A stretch of DNA of 19,907 bases from Deltaproteobacteria bacterium (GTDB taxonomy: Bacteria > Desulfobacterota > Syntrophia > Syntrophales > UBA5619): positions 1-19,907 of the forward strand of contig JAPLJY010000153.1 in NCBI GenBank assembly GCA_026388345.1. Direction: 5' to 3'. The notes under the pieces are model-generated. The model did no database searches, was not told the DNA's origin, and saw nothing but the letters and a program-made list of their open reading frames with translations. The position numbers were made by a program, and so were the translations under genes. Positions 1-7,969 of this stretch are shown here, in pieces. Positions within the stretch are counted from its first letter, which is position 1. Each line of letters begins with the position of its first letter.

Positions 1-516
1 TCCTCATTCGGGATCAAGCGGGAGCTCCATGTCGATCTGAAGGAGTATCCCTTTCTGAACTGGCGGTGGAAGGCCGTTCGCCTGCCGCGGGGCGGCGACG
101 TCCGGAAGGCCGCGACGGACGACCAGGCCGTCCAGCTCTACGTGGCCTTCCCCGCGATGGGCTTCCCGGCGGCGCTAAACACCCCCATTATCGGCTACAT
201 CTGGGACAATGAGGCCCCGCGGGGATGGACGGGACGGAGCGACCAGATCGGCGGCGGGAAACTCAGGTACGTGGTGGTCCGCAACAAAACCGACCTTGTC
301 GGGGAGTGGTACGCCGAACACCGGAACCTCTATGAGGACTTCCGGAAACTCTTCCGGGATCTCAAGGGAGTGGATACCGTCACGCATGGGATCCAGTTCC
401 ACATCAACTCCCAGTACACAAAGAGCGACGCGGAGGGTTGCATCGGTGATGTTTTTTTCAGCCGGCAGGATACCAAGGGCATGACCGCTTCCGCACCCTT
501 TCCGATTATACGGTAA
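1..516 (+). CDS. DUF3047 domain protein, 3' end only
   Basis: The reading frame is open from base 1 and stops with TAA at 514-516, so the 5' end lies outside the window. The 171 visible residues match what I know of the DUF3047 family: an early LNWRWKA segment, a GYIWDN segment, the RYVVVRN stretch, a long helix (EWYAEHRNLYEDFRKLF) and a C-terminal ending in IGDVFFS. Family members are usually about 220-260 residues with a signal peptide, so roughly the first quarter is missing here. No biochemical function is established for the family; secreted or periplasmic location is likely but cannot be seen. Nothing immediately downstream is coupled to it. The reading frame on the opposite strand of this stretch is a GC-rich shadow. 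Confidence 0.75.
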   Translation, partial: SSFGIKRELHVDLKEYPFLNWRWKAVRLPRGGDVRKAATDDQAVQLYVAFPAMGFPAALNTPIIGYIWDNEAPRGWTGRSDQIGGGKLRYVVVRNKTDLVGEWYAEHRNLYEDFRKLFRDLKGVDTVTHGIQFHINSQYTKSDAEGCIGDVFFSRQDTKGMTASAPFPIIR

Positions 517-610
517 CCCTCTCGACATTCAAGGTAAAGGACCTTTGCTCCACCGGGATATCGTATCCCGGAAGCGCGCATTGGAGATTTTTCGGGGCAC
601 CCTGCCCCCG

Positions 611-680
611 CAGCGTAGCGCCCGCAAAGACGATTGTTTGAGCGCGAAGCGCGAGTTTCGTCTTTGCAGCGAAGCGAGGA
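611..680. repeat. Intergenic inverted repeat, REP-like or terminator-like
   Basis: A perfect 10-bp inverted repeat, GCAAAGACGA (624-633) and TCGTCTTTGC (658-667), encloses a loop that itself contains a GCGC-GAA-GCGC palindrome. Both flanks carry GCG-rich GCGTAGCG/GCGAAGCG motifs. No T-run follows, so it does not look like a simple intrinsic terminator. The layout resembles dispersed REP-type elements of proteobacterial intergenic regions. The rest of 517-846, between the DUF3047 gene and the kinase, shows no convincing gene. Confidence 0.5.
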
Positions 681-846
681 GGAACAGGGTCGGAAAATGT
701 CCAGCGCGCGGAGGGACATGATTTCCAATCCCATCCAAACCGTTCATGAGGCCGCCGGAAAAGGGGTTTCTTTTTTCCCGCGACTGGGTTATACGAACCG
801 TCAAAGATTTGTCCACGATCCCGGCTTCCGGGGAGGCATAAATTTG

Positions 847-2322
847 ATGAGCAAGTCGCGTCCGTTTGACGAAGACCTCTACCGAACCCTGGCGAACAGC
901 TCCCAGGCGGGCGTCTACATCCTCCAGGACGGAAAATTCCAGTTCGCCAACCCCCACATCCAGGAATACGCCGGCTATACCGAGGAGGAGATGCTCGGGA
1001 TGGATTCGCTCAGCCTCATCCATCCCGTCGACCGGGTGCCGGCGCGCAAGAACGCCGTCCGGATGCTGAAAGGGCAGCGCTTTTCACCCTACGAATTCCG
1101 GATCATTACCAGCGACGGCCGGACGAAGTGGATACTGGAGTCGGTGACGTCGATCCACTACGGCGGGAGGCCGGCCGTTCTCGGGAACTCCATGAACATC
1201 ACCGAGCAGAAAGAGGCCCGGAACCGCCTCGAGGAGTTGGAGGCGCTCGAGTCGTCGATCCTCGACGCGATCCCCCATGCCGTCATCGGCCTGCACAACC
1301 GCGTCTTCAACTTTGCCAACAACGCCGTAAAGGCCGTCTTCGGCTGGCGACCGGAGGAGCTGATCGGCAAGAACGTCCGGATTTTCTACCGGACCGACGG
1401 GGAGTATGAGGAGATCGCCCGCCGTTTCTATACCGCGCTCGAGAGCCGGAGGACCTACAGCACCGAGTTCCCCTGCCGGCGGAAGGATGGCGTGGATATC
1501 ATCTGCATGGTCCGCGCATCGAGAATTGGCGAGACCCTTCGCGAGCGGCGGATCGTCGTGACCTATGAGGACATCACCGAGCGAATCCAGGCGGAGAAGG
1601 AGTTGGAGCACTCCCGGCAGGAGTTGCGCAACCTGTCCACCCACCAGCAGACCGTCCGTGAGGAGGAGCGGACGCGGATCGCCCGCGAGATCCACGACGA
1701 GTTGGGACAGACCCTGACGGCCCTCAAGATGGATCTCGCCTGGCTGAAGAACCGCCTCCCGGCCGGGATGAAGCCCCTGCATGCAAAGATGCAGCAGATG
1801 TCGAAACTGGCCGACGCGACGATCGAGTCGGTCCACCGCATCGCGACGGAGCTCCGCCCGGGGCTCCTGGACGACCTGGGTCTCGCGGCGGCGATCGAAT
1901 GGCAGGCCGCGGATTTTCAAAACCGCTCCGGCATCGCCTGCAAGGCGACGCTTGCGGCCGACGACCTGGAACTGGACCGCGACCTGGCGACAGCGCTCTT
2001 CCGGATCTTCCAGGAGACCCTGACCAACATCGCCCGCCACGCCGGGGCGACCCGCGCGGAGGTCAGCCTGGAGCGGAGCGAGGACCGGATCGTGCTGACC
2101 GTGGCCGACAACGGCCGGGGGATCACGAGGAAGCAGAGCGAAGACGACCGCGCCTTCGGCATCATCGGGATGAGGGAGCGGGCCCATCTCTGGGGCGGCG
2201 AGTTGCGCATCGCGGGGAGCCGCGAGGAGGGAACGACGGTTACGGTCGCCATTCCGCTGCATCCCGCGAAGATCGCCGTCCGGGGGGGCAACGGCGGAGC
2301 CCCCGAGGAGCATGAATCATGA
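847..2322 (+). CDS. PAS-PAS sensor histidine kinase, NarL/DegS type
   Basis: A cytoplasmic-looking sensor kinase of 491 residues, expected to autophosphorylate and pass the phosphate to the response regulator encoded directly after it. Two PAS domains occupy about residues 8-120 and 135-245 (YILQDGKFQFANP; FNFANNAVKAVFGW), each ending in an ITE(Q/R) motif. A coiled-coil linker leads to a HisKA_3 dimerisation domain with the box REIHDELGQ; the phospho-accepting histidine is about His283. An HATPase_c domain follows, with ADNGRGI and FGIIGMRERA as N and G boxes. I see no transmembrane segment, so the signal is probably intracellular (redox, oxygen or a small ligand). The frame stays open upstream to a TTG at 634, but ATG 847 is preceded by GGGAGG at about 830 and the upstream part looks non-coding. 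The stop overlaps the regulator start (ATGA). Confidence 0.88.
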   Translation: MSKSRPFDEDLYRTLANSSQAGVYILQDGKFQFANPHIQEYAGYTEEEMLGMDSLSLIHPVDRVPARKNAVRMLKGQRFSPYEFRIITSDGRTKWILESVTSIHYGGRPAVLGNSMNITEQKEARNRLEELEALESSILDAIPHAVIGLHNRVFNFANNAVKAVFGWRPEELIGKNVRIFYRTDGEYEEIARRFYTALESRRTYSTEFPCRRKDGVDIICMVRASRIGETLRERRIVVTYEDITERIQAEKELEHSRQELRNLSTHQQTVREEERTRIAREIHDELGQTLTALKMDLAWLKNRLPAGMKPLHAKMQQMSKLADATIESVHRIATELRPGLLDDLGLAAAIEWQAADFQNRSGIACKATLAADDLELDRDLATALFRIFQETLTNIARHAGATRAEVSLERSEDRIVLTVADNGRGITRKQSEDDRAFGIIGMRERAHLWGGELRIAGSREEGTTVTVAIPLHPAKIAVRGGNGGAPEEHES

Positions 2323-2972
2323 TCCGGATCCTGGTGGTCGACGACCATGCGATCGTCCGCGAAGGGCTCAAGCAAATCCTGGCGGATGTGAACGACATGG
2401 CCGTCCGGGACGAGGCGGCGGGCGGTCAGGAGGCGCTGAACAAGATCCGGAGCGGCGAGTTCGACGTCGTCCTTCTGGACATCTCCATGCCGGGGCGGAG
2501 CGGCCTCGAGATCCTCAAGGAGATCAAGGCGGAGCGCCCGAAGCTGCCGGTCCTGATTCTCAGCATGCACGCGGAGGAACAGTACGCCGTCCGCGCCCTC
2601 CGGGCGGGGGCCTCCGGCTATCTTACCAAGGCGAGCGCCCCGGATGAACTGATCGGGGCAATCCGCAAGGTCTCCTGCGGCCGGAAATACGTAAGCTCCT
2701 CCCTCGCGGAGAAACTGGCCCTCGAACTGGACATCGACACAAAGAAGCCCCCCCACGCGACCCTCTCCGACCGCGAGTACCAGGTGATGCTGATGCTCGC
2801 CTCCGGCAAGGCCGTGAAGGAGATCGCCGACGAACTCTGTCTCAGCGTCAAGACGATCAGCACCTATCGCTCGCGGGTGATGGAAAAGATGAACATGAAG
2901 AAGAACGCGGAGCTCACCCTCTATGCGATCCAGAACCACCTCGTCGACTATTCAACCACGACCTTCTGGTAA
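2319..2972 (+). CDS. Response regulator, NarL/FixJ family (REC-LuxR HTH)
   Basis: A 217-residue DNA-binding response regulator. The N-terminal receiver domain has the acidic pair near residue 9 (VVDDHAIVREGL), the phospho-acceptor about Asp54 (VVLLDISMPG), a conserved Ser/Thr region (LILSMHAEE) and the YLTKASAP lysine motif. A linker leads to a LuxR-type helix-turn-helix at about residues 145-205 (LSDREYQVMLMLASG, then IADELCLSVKTISTYRSRVMEKM). Its start codon overlaps the stop of the upstream kinase (ATGA at 2319-2322), so the two are translationally coupled and form a cognate pair. The regulated genes cannot be read from the sequence; the acyl-CoA synthetase gene 180 bp downstream is one candidate, but I see no binding site that proves this. 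Confidence 0.92.
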   Translation: MIRILVVDDHAIVREGLKQILADVNDMAVRDEAAGGQEALNKIRSGEFDVVLLDISMPGRSGLEILKEIKAERPKLPVLILSMHAEEQYAVRALRAGASGYLTKASAPDELIGAIRKVSCGRKYVSSSLAEKLALELDIDTKKPPHATLSDREYQVMLMLASGKAVKEIADELCLSVKTISTYRSRVMEKMNMKKNAELTLYAIQNHLVDYSTTTFW

Positions 2973-3151
2973 TCCCCTTTTTGTAAGACAAACACCGTCA
3001 TAAACTTCAGCGGCCGTCCGACGTGAAAATCAGGATCCTGCCGATAGAATCCGGACCGTTGCCGTGTTAGTCTTCCCTCCAGGCTGAAAAGACCATTTTG
3101 CCTTCAAGCCGGGCCGCCCGCGCGGCTGCATAAAAAGAGGGGGATGTCGTC

Positions 3152-5353
3152 ATGAGAATCGAAGAATTGCACGTGGAAACAGGTCTCCGAGAGATCCCGT
3201 TTCCGGTGGGAATGACCCTCCCGGATGTGGAGGAGACGCCGGCAGTGGAGATCGCGGCTGTCGAGCCGCTGCGAAGGATCCCCGCCGCGGAATTCCGCGG
3301 GATCCTGGCGCAGGCCCGCCGGGAGAACCGGACCTATCTGATGGAGCATGAGTGCAAGGAGCTCCTGGAGGGGATGGGGATCGCGACCACCGGCTATCTC
3401 GTGGCCGGCTCCGAGGATGAGGCGGCCGGGATGGCCCGTGCCGTCGGCTACCCCGTCGCCCTGAAGATCGTCTCCCCCGACGTCGTCCACAAATCCGATT
3501 CCGGCGGCGTCCGGCTCAACCTGACCGATCCCGACGAAGTCCGGGAGGCCTACCGGGAGATCGTCGGCGCCTACCGCTACCAGCATATCGTCGGCGTCTC
3601 CGTCCAGGCGATGGCCGCCCCCGGCGTGGAGGCGATCATCGGCGTGACCCGCGACCCGAACTTCGGGCCGGTCCTGATGTTCGGCTTGGGGGGGATCTTT
3701 GTCGAGGTCCTCAAGGACGTCACCTTCCGCATCCTTCCGGTGACCGAAGAGGACGTCGAGGAGATGATCGCGGAGATCAAGGGCTATCCGCTGCTCACGG
3801 GCTATCGGGGCCGGTCGGTCGATCTGGCGGCCCTGAAGAACCTGCTCCTGCGGATCTCCGATCTCGTCGCCGCCTTTCCCGAGATCCGCGAACTCGATCT
3901 GAACCCCGTTTTCCTCTACCCGGCCGGCAATTGCGTCGTGGACGCCCGGATGTTCGTCGGCGAGGCGGCGGATGAGATCGCCGTGAAACCGGCCACGGAC
4001 CTTAAAAATTTATTCTATCCCCGAAGCATCGCCGTCATCGGCGCCTCCGGGGCGAAGGGGAAGCTGGGCTACAACGTGCTACGGAACCTGCTGTTCCACC
4101 GTTATGAGGGCAAGATCTACCCCGTCAATCCCAAAAACGACGAGGTCCAGGGCGTCAAGGCCTACCGGAGCATCATGGATGTGCCGGGCGGGGTCGACCT
4201 CGCCATCGTGATCGTTCCCGCGGAGGCGGCCCCCGCCGCGATCGAGGAGTGCTGCAAAAAAGGGGTCCGCTTCATCGTCGTCGAGACCGCGGGCTTCGCC
4301 GAAACGGGCGCGGAGGGGAAGAAGGCGCAGGCGCGGATCAAGGAGATGATCGAGGCGCACGGCTGCCGGATCCTCGGCCCCAACTGCTCCGGCGTGATCA
4401 ACACCCACCACCGGATGGTCCAGTCCATCGGCCTTATGGAGGAACTCGGGCGGGGCAACATCGGGATGGTCGCCCAGGCCGGCGTCTATGCGGCCGGCAT
4501 CCTGACGGGTCTGCGCCGGGTCATGGATTTCGGGATCGTGGCGACGATCGGCAACAAGATGGACATCAGCGAGACGGACATCCTGGAATTCCTCGGAAAA
4601 GACGACAACATCGATGTGATCGCGATGTACATGGAGGATGTCACGAGCGGGCGGAGGTTCATCGACGTCGCCCGCGCAGTCACGGCCGTAAAGCCGATCA
4701 TCGCGCTGAAATCGGGGCGGACCGAGGCGGGGAAGAAGGCCGTCTCCTCCCACACGGCGTCGCTCGCCGGCGACGACCAGATCAACGGCGCCGCCTTCCG
4801 GCAGAGCGGGATCATCCGCGCGCGGGATAACGAGCACCTGTTCGGCCTGATGAAGGCCTTCGCCAAGCAGCCGCTGCCCCCGTCAGACGGGGTGCTGGTC
4901 GTCACCTATACCGGATCGCTCGGGGTCGCCGCAACCGACACGCTCTGCCTGAACGGCCTGCGGCTGGCCGATCTCGAACCGGAACTGAAAACCCGCCTGC
5001 TCCGGATCCTTCCGGATTACGTCAAAACCGTGAATCCGGTGGACTACTCCTTCAGCATGGATCCCGATCAGCTCCGGAAGACCATCGAAATCGGCGTGGA
5101 AAGCGAAGACGTGGGCGGCTTTATCGTGGTGATCCAGGGCGAGATTTTGGGCTCTTTCGTGGACTCCCTGAAATCGATCGACTATCAGGGAAAACCGATC
5201 CTCGCTTGTGTGGCCTGCAAGGAGTTCATGATGGACGACGTGATCCGGATGGAGAAGGCGGGCATTCCCGTCTATTCGACGGTGGAGATGGCCGCCGAGG
5301 CGCTCGCGGCGATGCGCCGCTACCGTCTCTACCGGGAAAAACAGATGCAATAG
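3152..5353 (+). CDS. Acyl-CoA/acetate-CoA ligase (ADP-forming), fused beta-alpha
   Basis: A 733-residue fused ADP-forming acyl-CoA synthetase, catalysing acyl-CoA + ADP + Pi = acid + ATP + CoA, a substrate-level ATP-yielding step typical of fermentative or syntrophic anaerobes. The N-terminal half (about residues 50-270) is the ATP-grasp beta part, with KIVSPDVVHKSDSGGV containing His113, and FGLGGIFVEVLKD. The C-terminal half (about 283-733) is the CoA-binding alpha part, starting with a Rossmann motif (SIAVIGASG) and containing ILGPNCSGV and the phospho-histidine segment SSHTASLAG (about His534). Both key histidine regions are present, so it should be active. The ATP-grasp part comes first, the reverse of Pat/YfiQ-like proteins. 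The acyl substrate cannot be read from sequence. Start ATG 3152 is preceded by GAGGGGG at a good spacing. It converges on ribF. Confidence 0.88.
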   Translation: MRIEELHVETGLREIPFPVGMTLPDVEETPAVEIAAVEPLRRIPAAEFRGILAQARRENRTYLMEHECKELLEGMGIATTGYLVAGSEDEAAGMARAVGYPVALKIVSPDVVHKSDSGGVRLNLTDPDEVREAYREIVGAYRYQHIVGVSVQAMAAPGVEAIIGVTRDPNFGPVLMFGLGGIFVEVLKDVTFRILPVTEEDVEEMIAEIKGYPLLTGYRGRSVDLAALKNLLLRISDLVAAFPEIRELDLNPVFLYPAGNCVVDARMFVGEAADEIAVKPATDLKNLFYPRSIAVIGASGAKGKLGYNVLRNLLFHRYEGKIYPVNPKNDEVQGVKAYRSIMDVPGGVDLAIVIVPAEAAPAAIEECCKKGVRFIVVETAGFAETGAEGKKAQARIKEMIEAHGCRILGPNCSGVINTHHRMVQSIGLMEELGRGNIGMVAQAGVYAAGILTGLRRVMDFGIVATIGNKMDISETDILEFLGKDDNIDVIAMYMEDVTSGRRFIDVARAVTAVKPIIALKSGRTEAGKKAVSSHTASLAGDDQINGAAFRQSGIIRARDNEHLFGLMKAFAKQPLPPSDGVLVVTYTGSLGVAATDTLCLNGLRLADLEPELKTRLLRILPDYVKTVNPVDYSFSMDPDQLRKTIEIGVESEDVGGFIVVIQGEILGSFVDSLKSIDYQGKPILACVACKEFMMDDVIRMEKAGIPVYSTVEMAAEALAAMRRYRLYREKQMQ

Positions 5354-5362
5354 ACTCCCATG

Positions 5363-5410
5363 CTCTCCCTCCCCTTGTTTTACGTACATCCCCCGGGGGA
5401 GGGGGAGTTC
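5363..5410. terminator. Possible bidirectional terminator between convergent genes
   Basis: Between the stop of the acyl-CoA synthetase and the stop of ribF lie imperfect inverted arms, CTCTCCCTCCCC (5363-5374) and GGGGAGGGGGAG (5396-5407), pairing at 11 of 12 positions, plus a self-complementary TCCCCCGGGGGA (5389-5400). The U-tract is weak (TTCTCTT), so this is a hairpin suited to transcript ending rather than a textbook terminator. Confidence 0.4.
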
Positions 5411-5423
5411 TCTTATCCTTCCG

Positions 5424-6359
5424 CTATCCCTCCGCCCGGAGGATCTCCCCTGCCCGGTCGATGTCCCGCCCGATCTGCGCGATCAGCTTCTCGGGGCTCT
5501 CGAAACGGACCTCGTCGCGGATCCGTTCGATGAAGAGGATCTCCAGGGACTCCCCATAGATATCCTTCTGAAAATCAAAAATGTGAACCTCGACGGACCG
5601 TTTTTTGTCGGCGAAGGTCGGGTTGAAGCCGATGCTGAGGACCCCGTCGTGGCTCTTCCCTTCCCGGAGGACCCGGACGGCGTAAACGCCGCGGGCGGGG
5701 ACCAGTTCCTTGTCGGGGGCGATGTTTGCCGTCGGGAAGCCGAGCCGCACCCCCCGATGGTTCCCGGAGATCACCTGGCCGGCAAGGTTGTAGGGCCGGC
5801 CGAGAAGGGTCGCGGCGAAACGAACCTCGCCGGCGAGGAGGGCTTCCCGGATTTTCGTGCTGCTGATGACGATATCACCGACGCAAAAGGCGTTCATCAC
5901 CTCGACTTCGAAGCCCAGCCGGCGGCCGGCTTCGGTCAGGAAGGCCTCGTTCCCCTCCTTTCCCCGGCCGAAGGTGTAGTCGTGGCCGATGAAGATCCGT
6001 CGGATCCGCAGCCTCTCCCAGAGGATCTCCCGGACGAACTCCTCCGCCGTCGTCCGGGCGTATTCGATGGAAAAGGGGATCAGGATGAAGGCGTCAATCC
6101 CGAGGTCGGCGAGGAGGCCGATCTTCTCCTCCGGCGTGGTGATCAGGTAGAAGGGGCGCCGCTCGGGGTGAAGGACCATCTTCGGGTGGGGATCGAAGCT
6201 GATCGCCACGGCCGCGCGCCCCTCACGGTGCGCCTCTTCGACGAGCCTCCGGAAAATGAAACGGTGGCCGAGATGGACCCCGTCGAAATTGCCGATTGTC
6301 ACGAAGGCGCCCTTCAGACTTTCGGTGATGTTCTGGATGCCGCGGATCACTTCCATCAT
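5424..6359 (-). CDS. ribF: Bifunctional riboflavin kinase / FAD synthetase
   Basis: RibF phosphorylates riboflavin to FMN and adenylylates FMN to FAD. The N-terminal FAD synthetase domain shows the nucleotidyltransferase motifs GNFDGVHLGH near residue 22 and SSTKIREAL, with GHDYTFGRG between them. The C-terminal riboflavin kinase domain shows GVRLGFPTANI, RGVYAV and FNPTF. About 311 residues is the usual length. The frame extends upstream to 6419, but the ATG ATG pair at 6359/6356 is preceded by GGAGAGCAGGAG and matches the usual MxVIRG start, so I chose 6359 (6356 equally possible). Single gene; convergent with the acyl-CoA synthetase and divergent from the integrase remnant. The long reading frame on the opposite strand is an artefact of GC-rich codon structure. 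Confidence 0.95.
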   Translation of the reverse strand: MMEVIRGIQNITESLKGAFVTIGNFDGVHLGHRFIFRRLVEEAHREGRAAVAISFDPHPKMVLHPERRPFYLITTPEEKIGLLADLGIDAFILIPFSIEYARTTAEEFVREILWERLRIRRIFIGHDYTFGRGKEGNEAFLTEAGRRLGFEVEVMNAFCVGDIVISSTKIREALLAGEVRFAATLLGRPYNLAGQVISGNHRGVRLGFPTANIAPDKELVPARGVYAVRVLREGKSHDGVLSIGFNPTFADKKRSVEVHIFDFQKDIYGESLEILFIERIRDEVRFESPEKLIAQIGRDIDRAGEILRAEG

Positions 6360-6482
6360 AACTCCTGCTCTCCTCCATGGGGCCGATACCATAACATCAA
6401 TCGCGTCAATTTCAAGCAAATTGTCGGTTGCCCGGCGCCGCCACCGGGATGGACTCCCTCAGATTACGGATGTCTAAAATCA

Positions 6483-6511
6483 TTGACAAACGGATCTTAC
6501 GGTGTTTAAGT
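6483..6511 (+). promoter_or_regulatory. Possible sigma70 promoter for the integrase remnant
   Basis: A perfect -35 box TTGACA (6483-6488) is followed after 17 bp by TTAAGT (6506-6511), a poor -10. It lies about 90 bp upstream of the intI remnant start and points towards it and the cassettes. If active it could serve the whole cassette array. Confidence 0.35.
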
Positions 6512-6600
6512 GCCATTGCTTTTCAACAAAATGATTTTGATGCGCATCGCACGTTCTTAAGGTTTCTTCCGTACCTTTCAAAGGTTTTTGGGGCAGAGGA

Positions 6601-6843
6601 ATGACCGGAACAAAAGTGCTGCTGAAAATCATACCCCCTCATCGGCCCCCCCCGGCAAGGAATGCGCGTGATATCCTTCCTGCAGATCCGCCGGCGCCAC
6701 ACAAACTGAAACTCCTCAATCAACTCCAGGAAGCCCTGTGTTCACGCCATTACAGCCAACGAACCGAGCAGACCTATATAATTTACACCCGTGTCCTTAA
6801 CCGCGGGACGACCGGTGTGCGCAGTCCCGTCAATGCGTTTTGA
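6601..6843 (+). pseudogene. intI: Integron integrase IntI, internally deleted remnant
   Basis: This 80-residue frame joins the two ends of an integron integrase. Residues about 35-59 (KLLNQLQEAL then RHYSQRTEQTY) match the start of the N-terminal SAM-like domain of IntI proteins, normally written RxxHYSxRTExxYV. The remaining residues (IIYTRVLNRG, then TGVRSPVNAF and stop) match the extreme C-terminus of IntI, normally MIYTHVLxxGGxGVRSPxDxL. Known IntI proteins are about 320-340 residues, so about 250 internal residues are missing, in frame. The deleted part includes the R-H-R catalytic box and the integron-specific patch; the tyrosine of IIYT corresponds to the catalytic nucleophile but is useless alone. 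It points in the same direction as the cassettes, the reverse of class 1 integrons but as in some chromosomal integrons. It cannot recombine cassettes. Confidence 0.82.
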
Positions 6844-7023
6844 CAGACTCCGGAGGATTTTATGCCTATCCGCATAAAACACCTTCATAAAGCAATGTGA
6901 CTTATGCAAATAGTAGATACAAAGATGTTTATGATCGCGCCATCGACTTTCTCGTCGGTGTTTTATACGGCAAATATTGCGGTGTTTGGGGTTTTATACC
7001 GATCCATATAATTATTGTTGGGC
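6844..7023 (+). other. attI-like region with core site GTTGGGC
   Basis: This stretch lies between the integrase remnant and the first cassette. It ends with GTTGGGC (7017-7023), a perfect GTTRRRY core, whose complement GCCCAAC recurs as R'' of attC1. It also holds a perfect inverted repeat, TTTTATGC (6858-6865) and GCATAAAA (6872-6879), perhaps the intI transcript end, and a 9-bp direct repeat GTTTTATAC (6960-6968 and 6991-6999), which could be integrase-binding repeats as in other attI sites. No gene is seen here. The left limit of attI cannot be set. Confidence 0.6.
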
Positions 7024-7041
7024 AGGACAACAGGAGGCAGT

Positions 7042-7881
7042 ATGCCAAGATCGTTCTTTGAGCGTCTCCGGAACTACTACCTGGACGTGGCGAAGGTCCT
7101 CCGTGGGGAAGCGGATGCCGCCTTCATATTCCCGAACCCGACAGATATCGGGATGTCGCGGGAAAAGGTCTACGCCGAGTTTCTGCGCCAACACGCCCCC
7201 TCGAAATGCAACGTGTTTTTCGGCGGCTTCCTCTTCGGGGACGATGGGAGTGAGTCAGGGCAACTGGATGTCCTCGTCACTACCGACACGACGCCAAGGT
7301 TCGACTTCCACAATCGGGACGGACACGGGAAGTCATTCTCTCCTGTAGAGGGCACGCTCGGCGTTGCTTCGATCAAGTCCACATTGAACAAGAATGAACT
7401 GGAAGATGCCCTCGGCGGGATTGCAGCGATACCTGCGACTGCTCCGCTGGAAGGGCGCATCAGCTTCGCACTATCGATCAAGAACTACGACGACTGGCCG
7501 TACAAGATCATCTACGCGTCAAATGGCATTTCGCCGCAAGCTGTTATCCGGCATCTGGGTGATTTCTATGCACGGCACCCCACTGTCCCGTTAGGCCGGC
7601 GCCCCAATGTTATCCATGTTGCAGGCAAGTACGTCATTTTCAGGGTTGTTTCCGGAATGACTGTTTGGGACGCCACCAAGAACGCAGAGGAGAAGCCGGA
7701 GGCAGGCACATTTCGTCTCTTCACCCGAGATTCTGATCTGCAGGGAATGCTTTGGGTTCTCGATGGTCTACAGCAGAGAGCAACAGCCTCGACACACATC
7801 ATGTACTCTTACGGAGAGATGATGAACCAAGTGAATGGGCTGCCTCCACGGAGGAAAGCCCAACCAGCAGGTGCTGGCTGA
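7042..7881 (+). CDS. Cassette 1: DUF6602-like protein, possible nuclease fold
   Basis: A 279-residue protein, the only gene of the first integron cassette. The core, SGQLDVLV (Asp76), then a glutamate in PVEG (about Glu103) and ASIKSTLNKNEL (Lys112), resembles the DUF6602 family, where Q-(L/I)-D, VE and (E/V)KS form a PD-(D/E)XK-like site. Here the residue two before the lysine is serine (Ser110) where an active nuclease would normally have Glu/Asp, so catalysis may be lost or use another residue. No membrane segment or signal peptide is visible. ATG 7042 is preceded by AGGAGG; an upstream in-frame TTG at 7015 lies across the attI core and is less likely. The stop falls inside attC1, just after the R'' box. 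DUF6602-type proteins often occur near defence genes; that role is an inference and my family match is from memory. Confidence 0.6.
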   Translation: MPRSFFERLRNYYLDVAKVLRGEADAAFIFPNPTDIGMSREKVYAEFLRQHAPSKCNVFFGGFLFGDDGSESGQLDVLVTTDTTPRFDFHNRDGHGKSFSPVEGTLGVASIKSTLNKNELEDALGGIAAIPATAPLEGRISFALSIKNYDDWPYKIIYASNGISPQAVIRHLGDFYARHPTVPLGRRPNVIHVAGKYVIFRVVSGMTVWDATKNAEEKPEAGTFRLFTRDSDLQGMLWVLDGLQQRATASTHIMYSYGEMMNQVNGLPPRRKAQPAGAG

Positions 7882-7943
7882 CGCCGCACCCCGCCGCTCG
7901 TCCCTCGCTCTGGGGCACGGCGCAGCAGACCTTGTCGTTATGG
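7858..7943 (+). other. attC1 recombination site
   Basis: R'' GCCCAAC (7858-7864) is the exact complement of the core at 7017, and R' GTTATGG (7937-7943) starts cassette 2. Between them, AGGTGCTG pairs with CAGCAGACCT leaving two unpaired bases, and an inner imperfect stem CGCCGCACCCC/GGGGCACGGCG surrounds the loop. At 86 bp it lies within the usual attC range of about 55-140 bp. R' departs from GTTRRRY at two positions (T in the fifth and G in the seventh). It overlaps the 3' end of the cassette 1 gene. Confidence 0.72.
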
Positions 7944-7969
7944 CTACGGAAAGGCATAGGAGTATTTGA

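Noticed and set aside
634..846. N-terminal extension of the first kinase from TTG 634
   Set aside because: It includes half of the intergenic inverted repeat, has no ribosome site, and PAS homology begins just after ATG 847.
1084..2313. Long minus-strand reading frame opposite the PAS kinase
   Set aside because: A typical antisense shadow of a GC-rich gene; the plus strand has full kinase motifs.
5583..6509. Long plus-strand reading frame opposite ribF
   Set aside because: It mirrors the ribF codons, has biased low-complexity composition and no family features; ribF is unambiguous.
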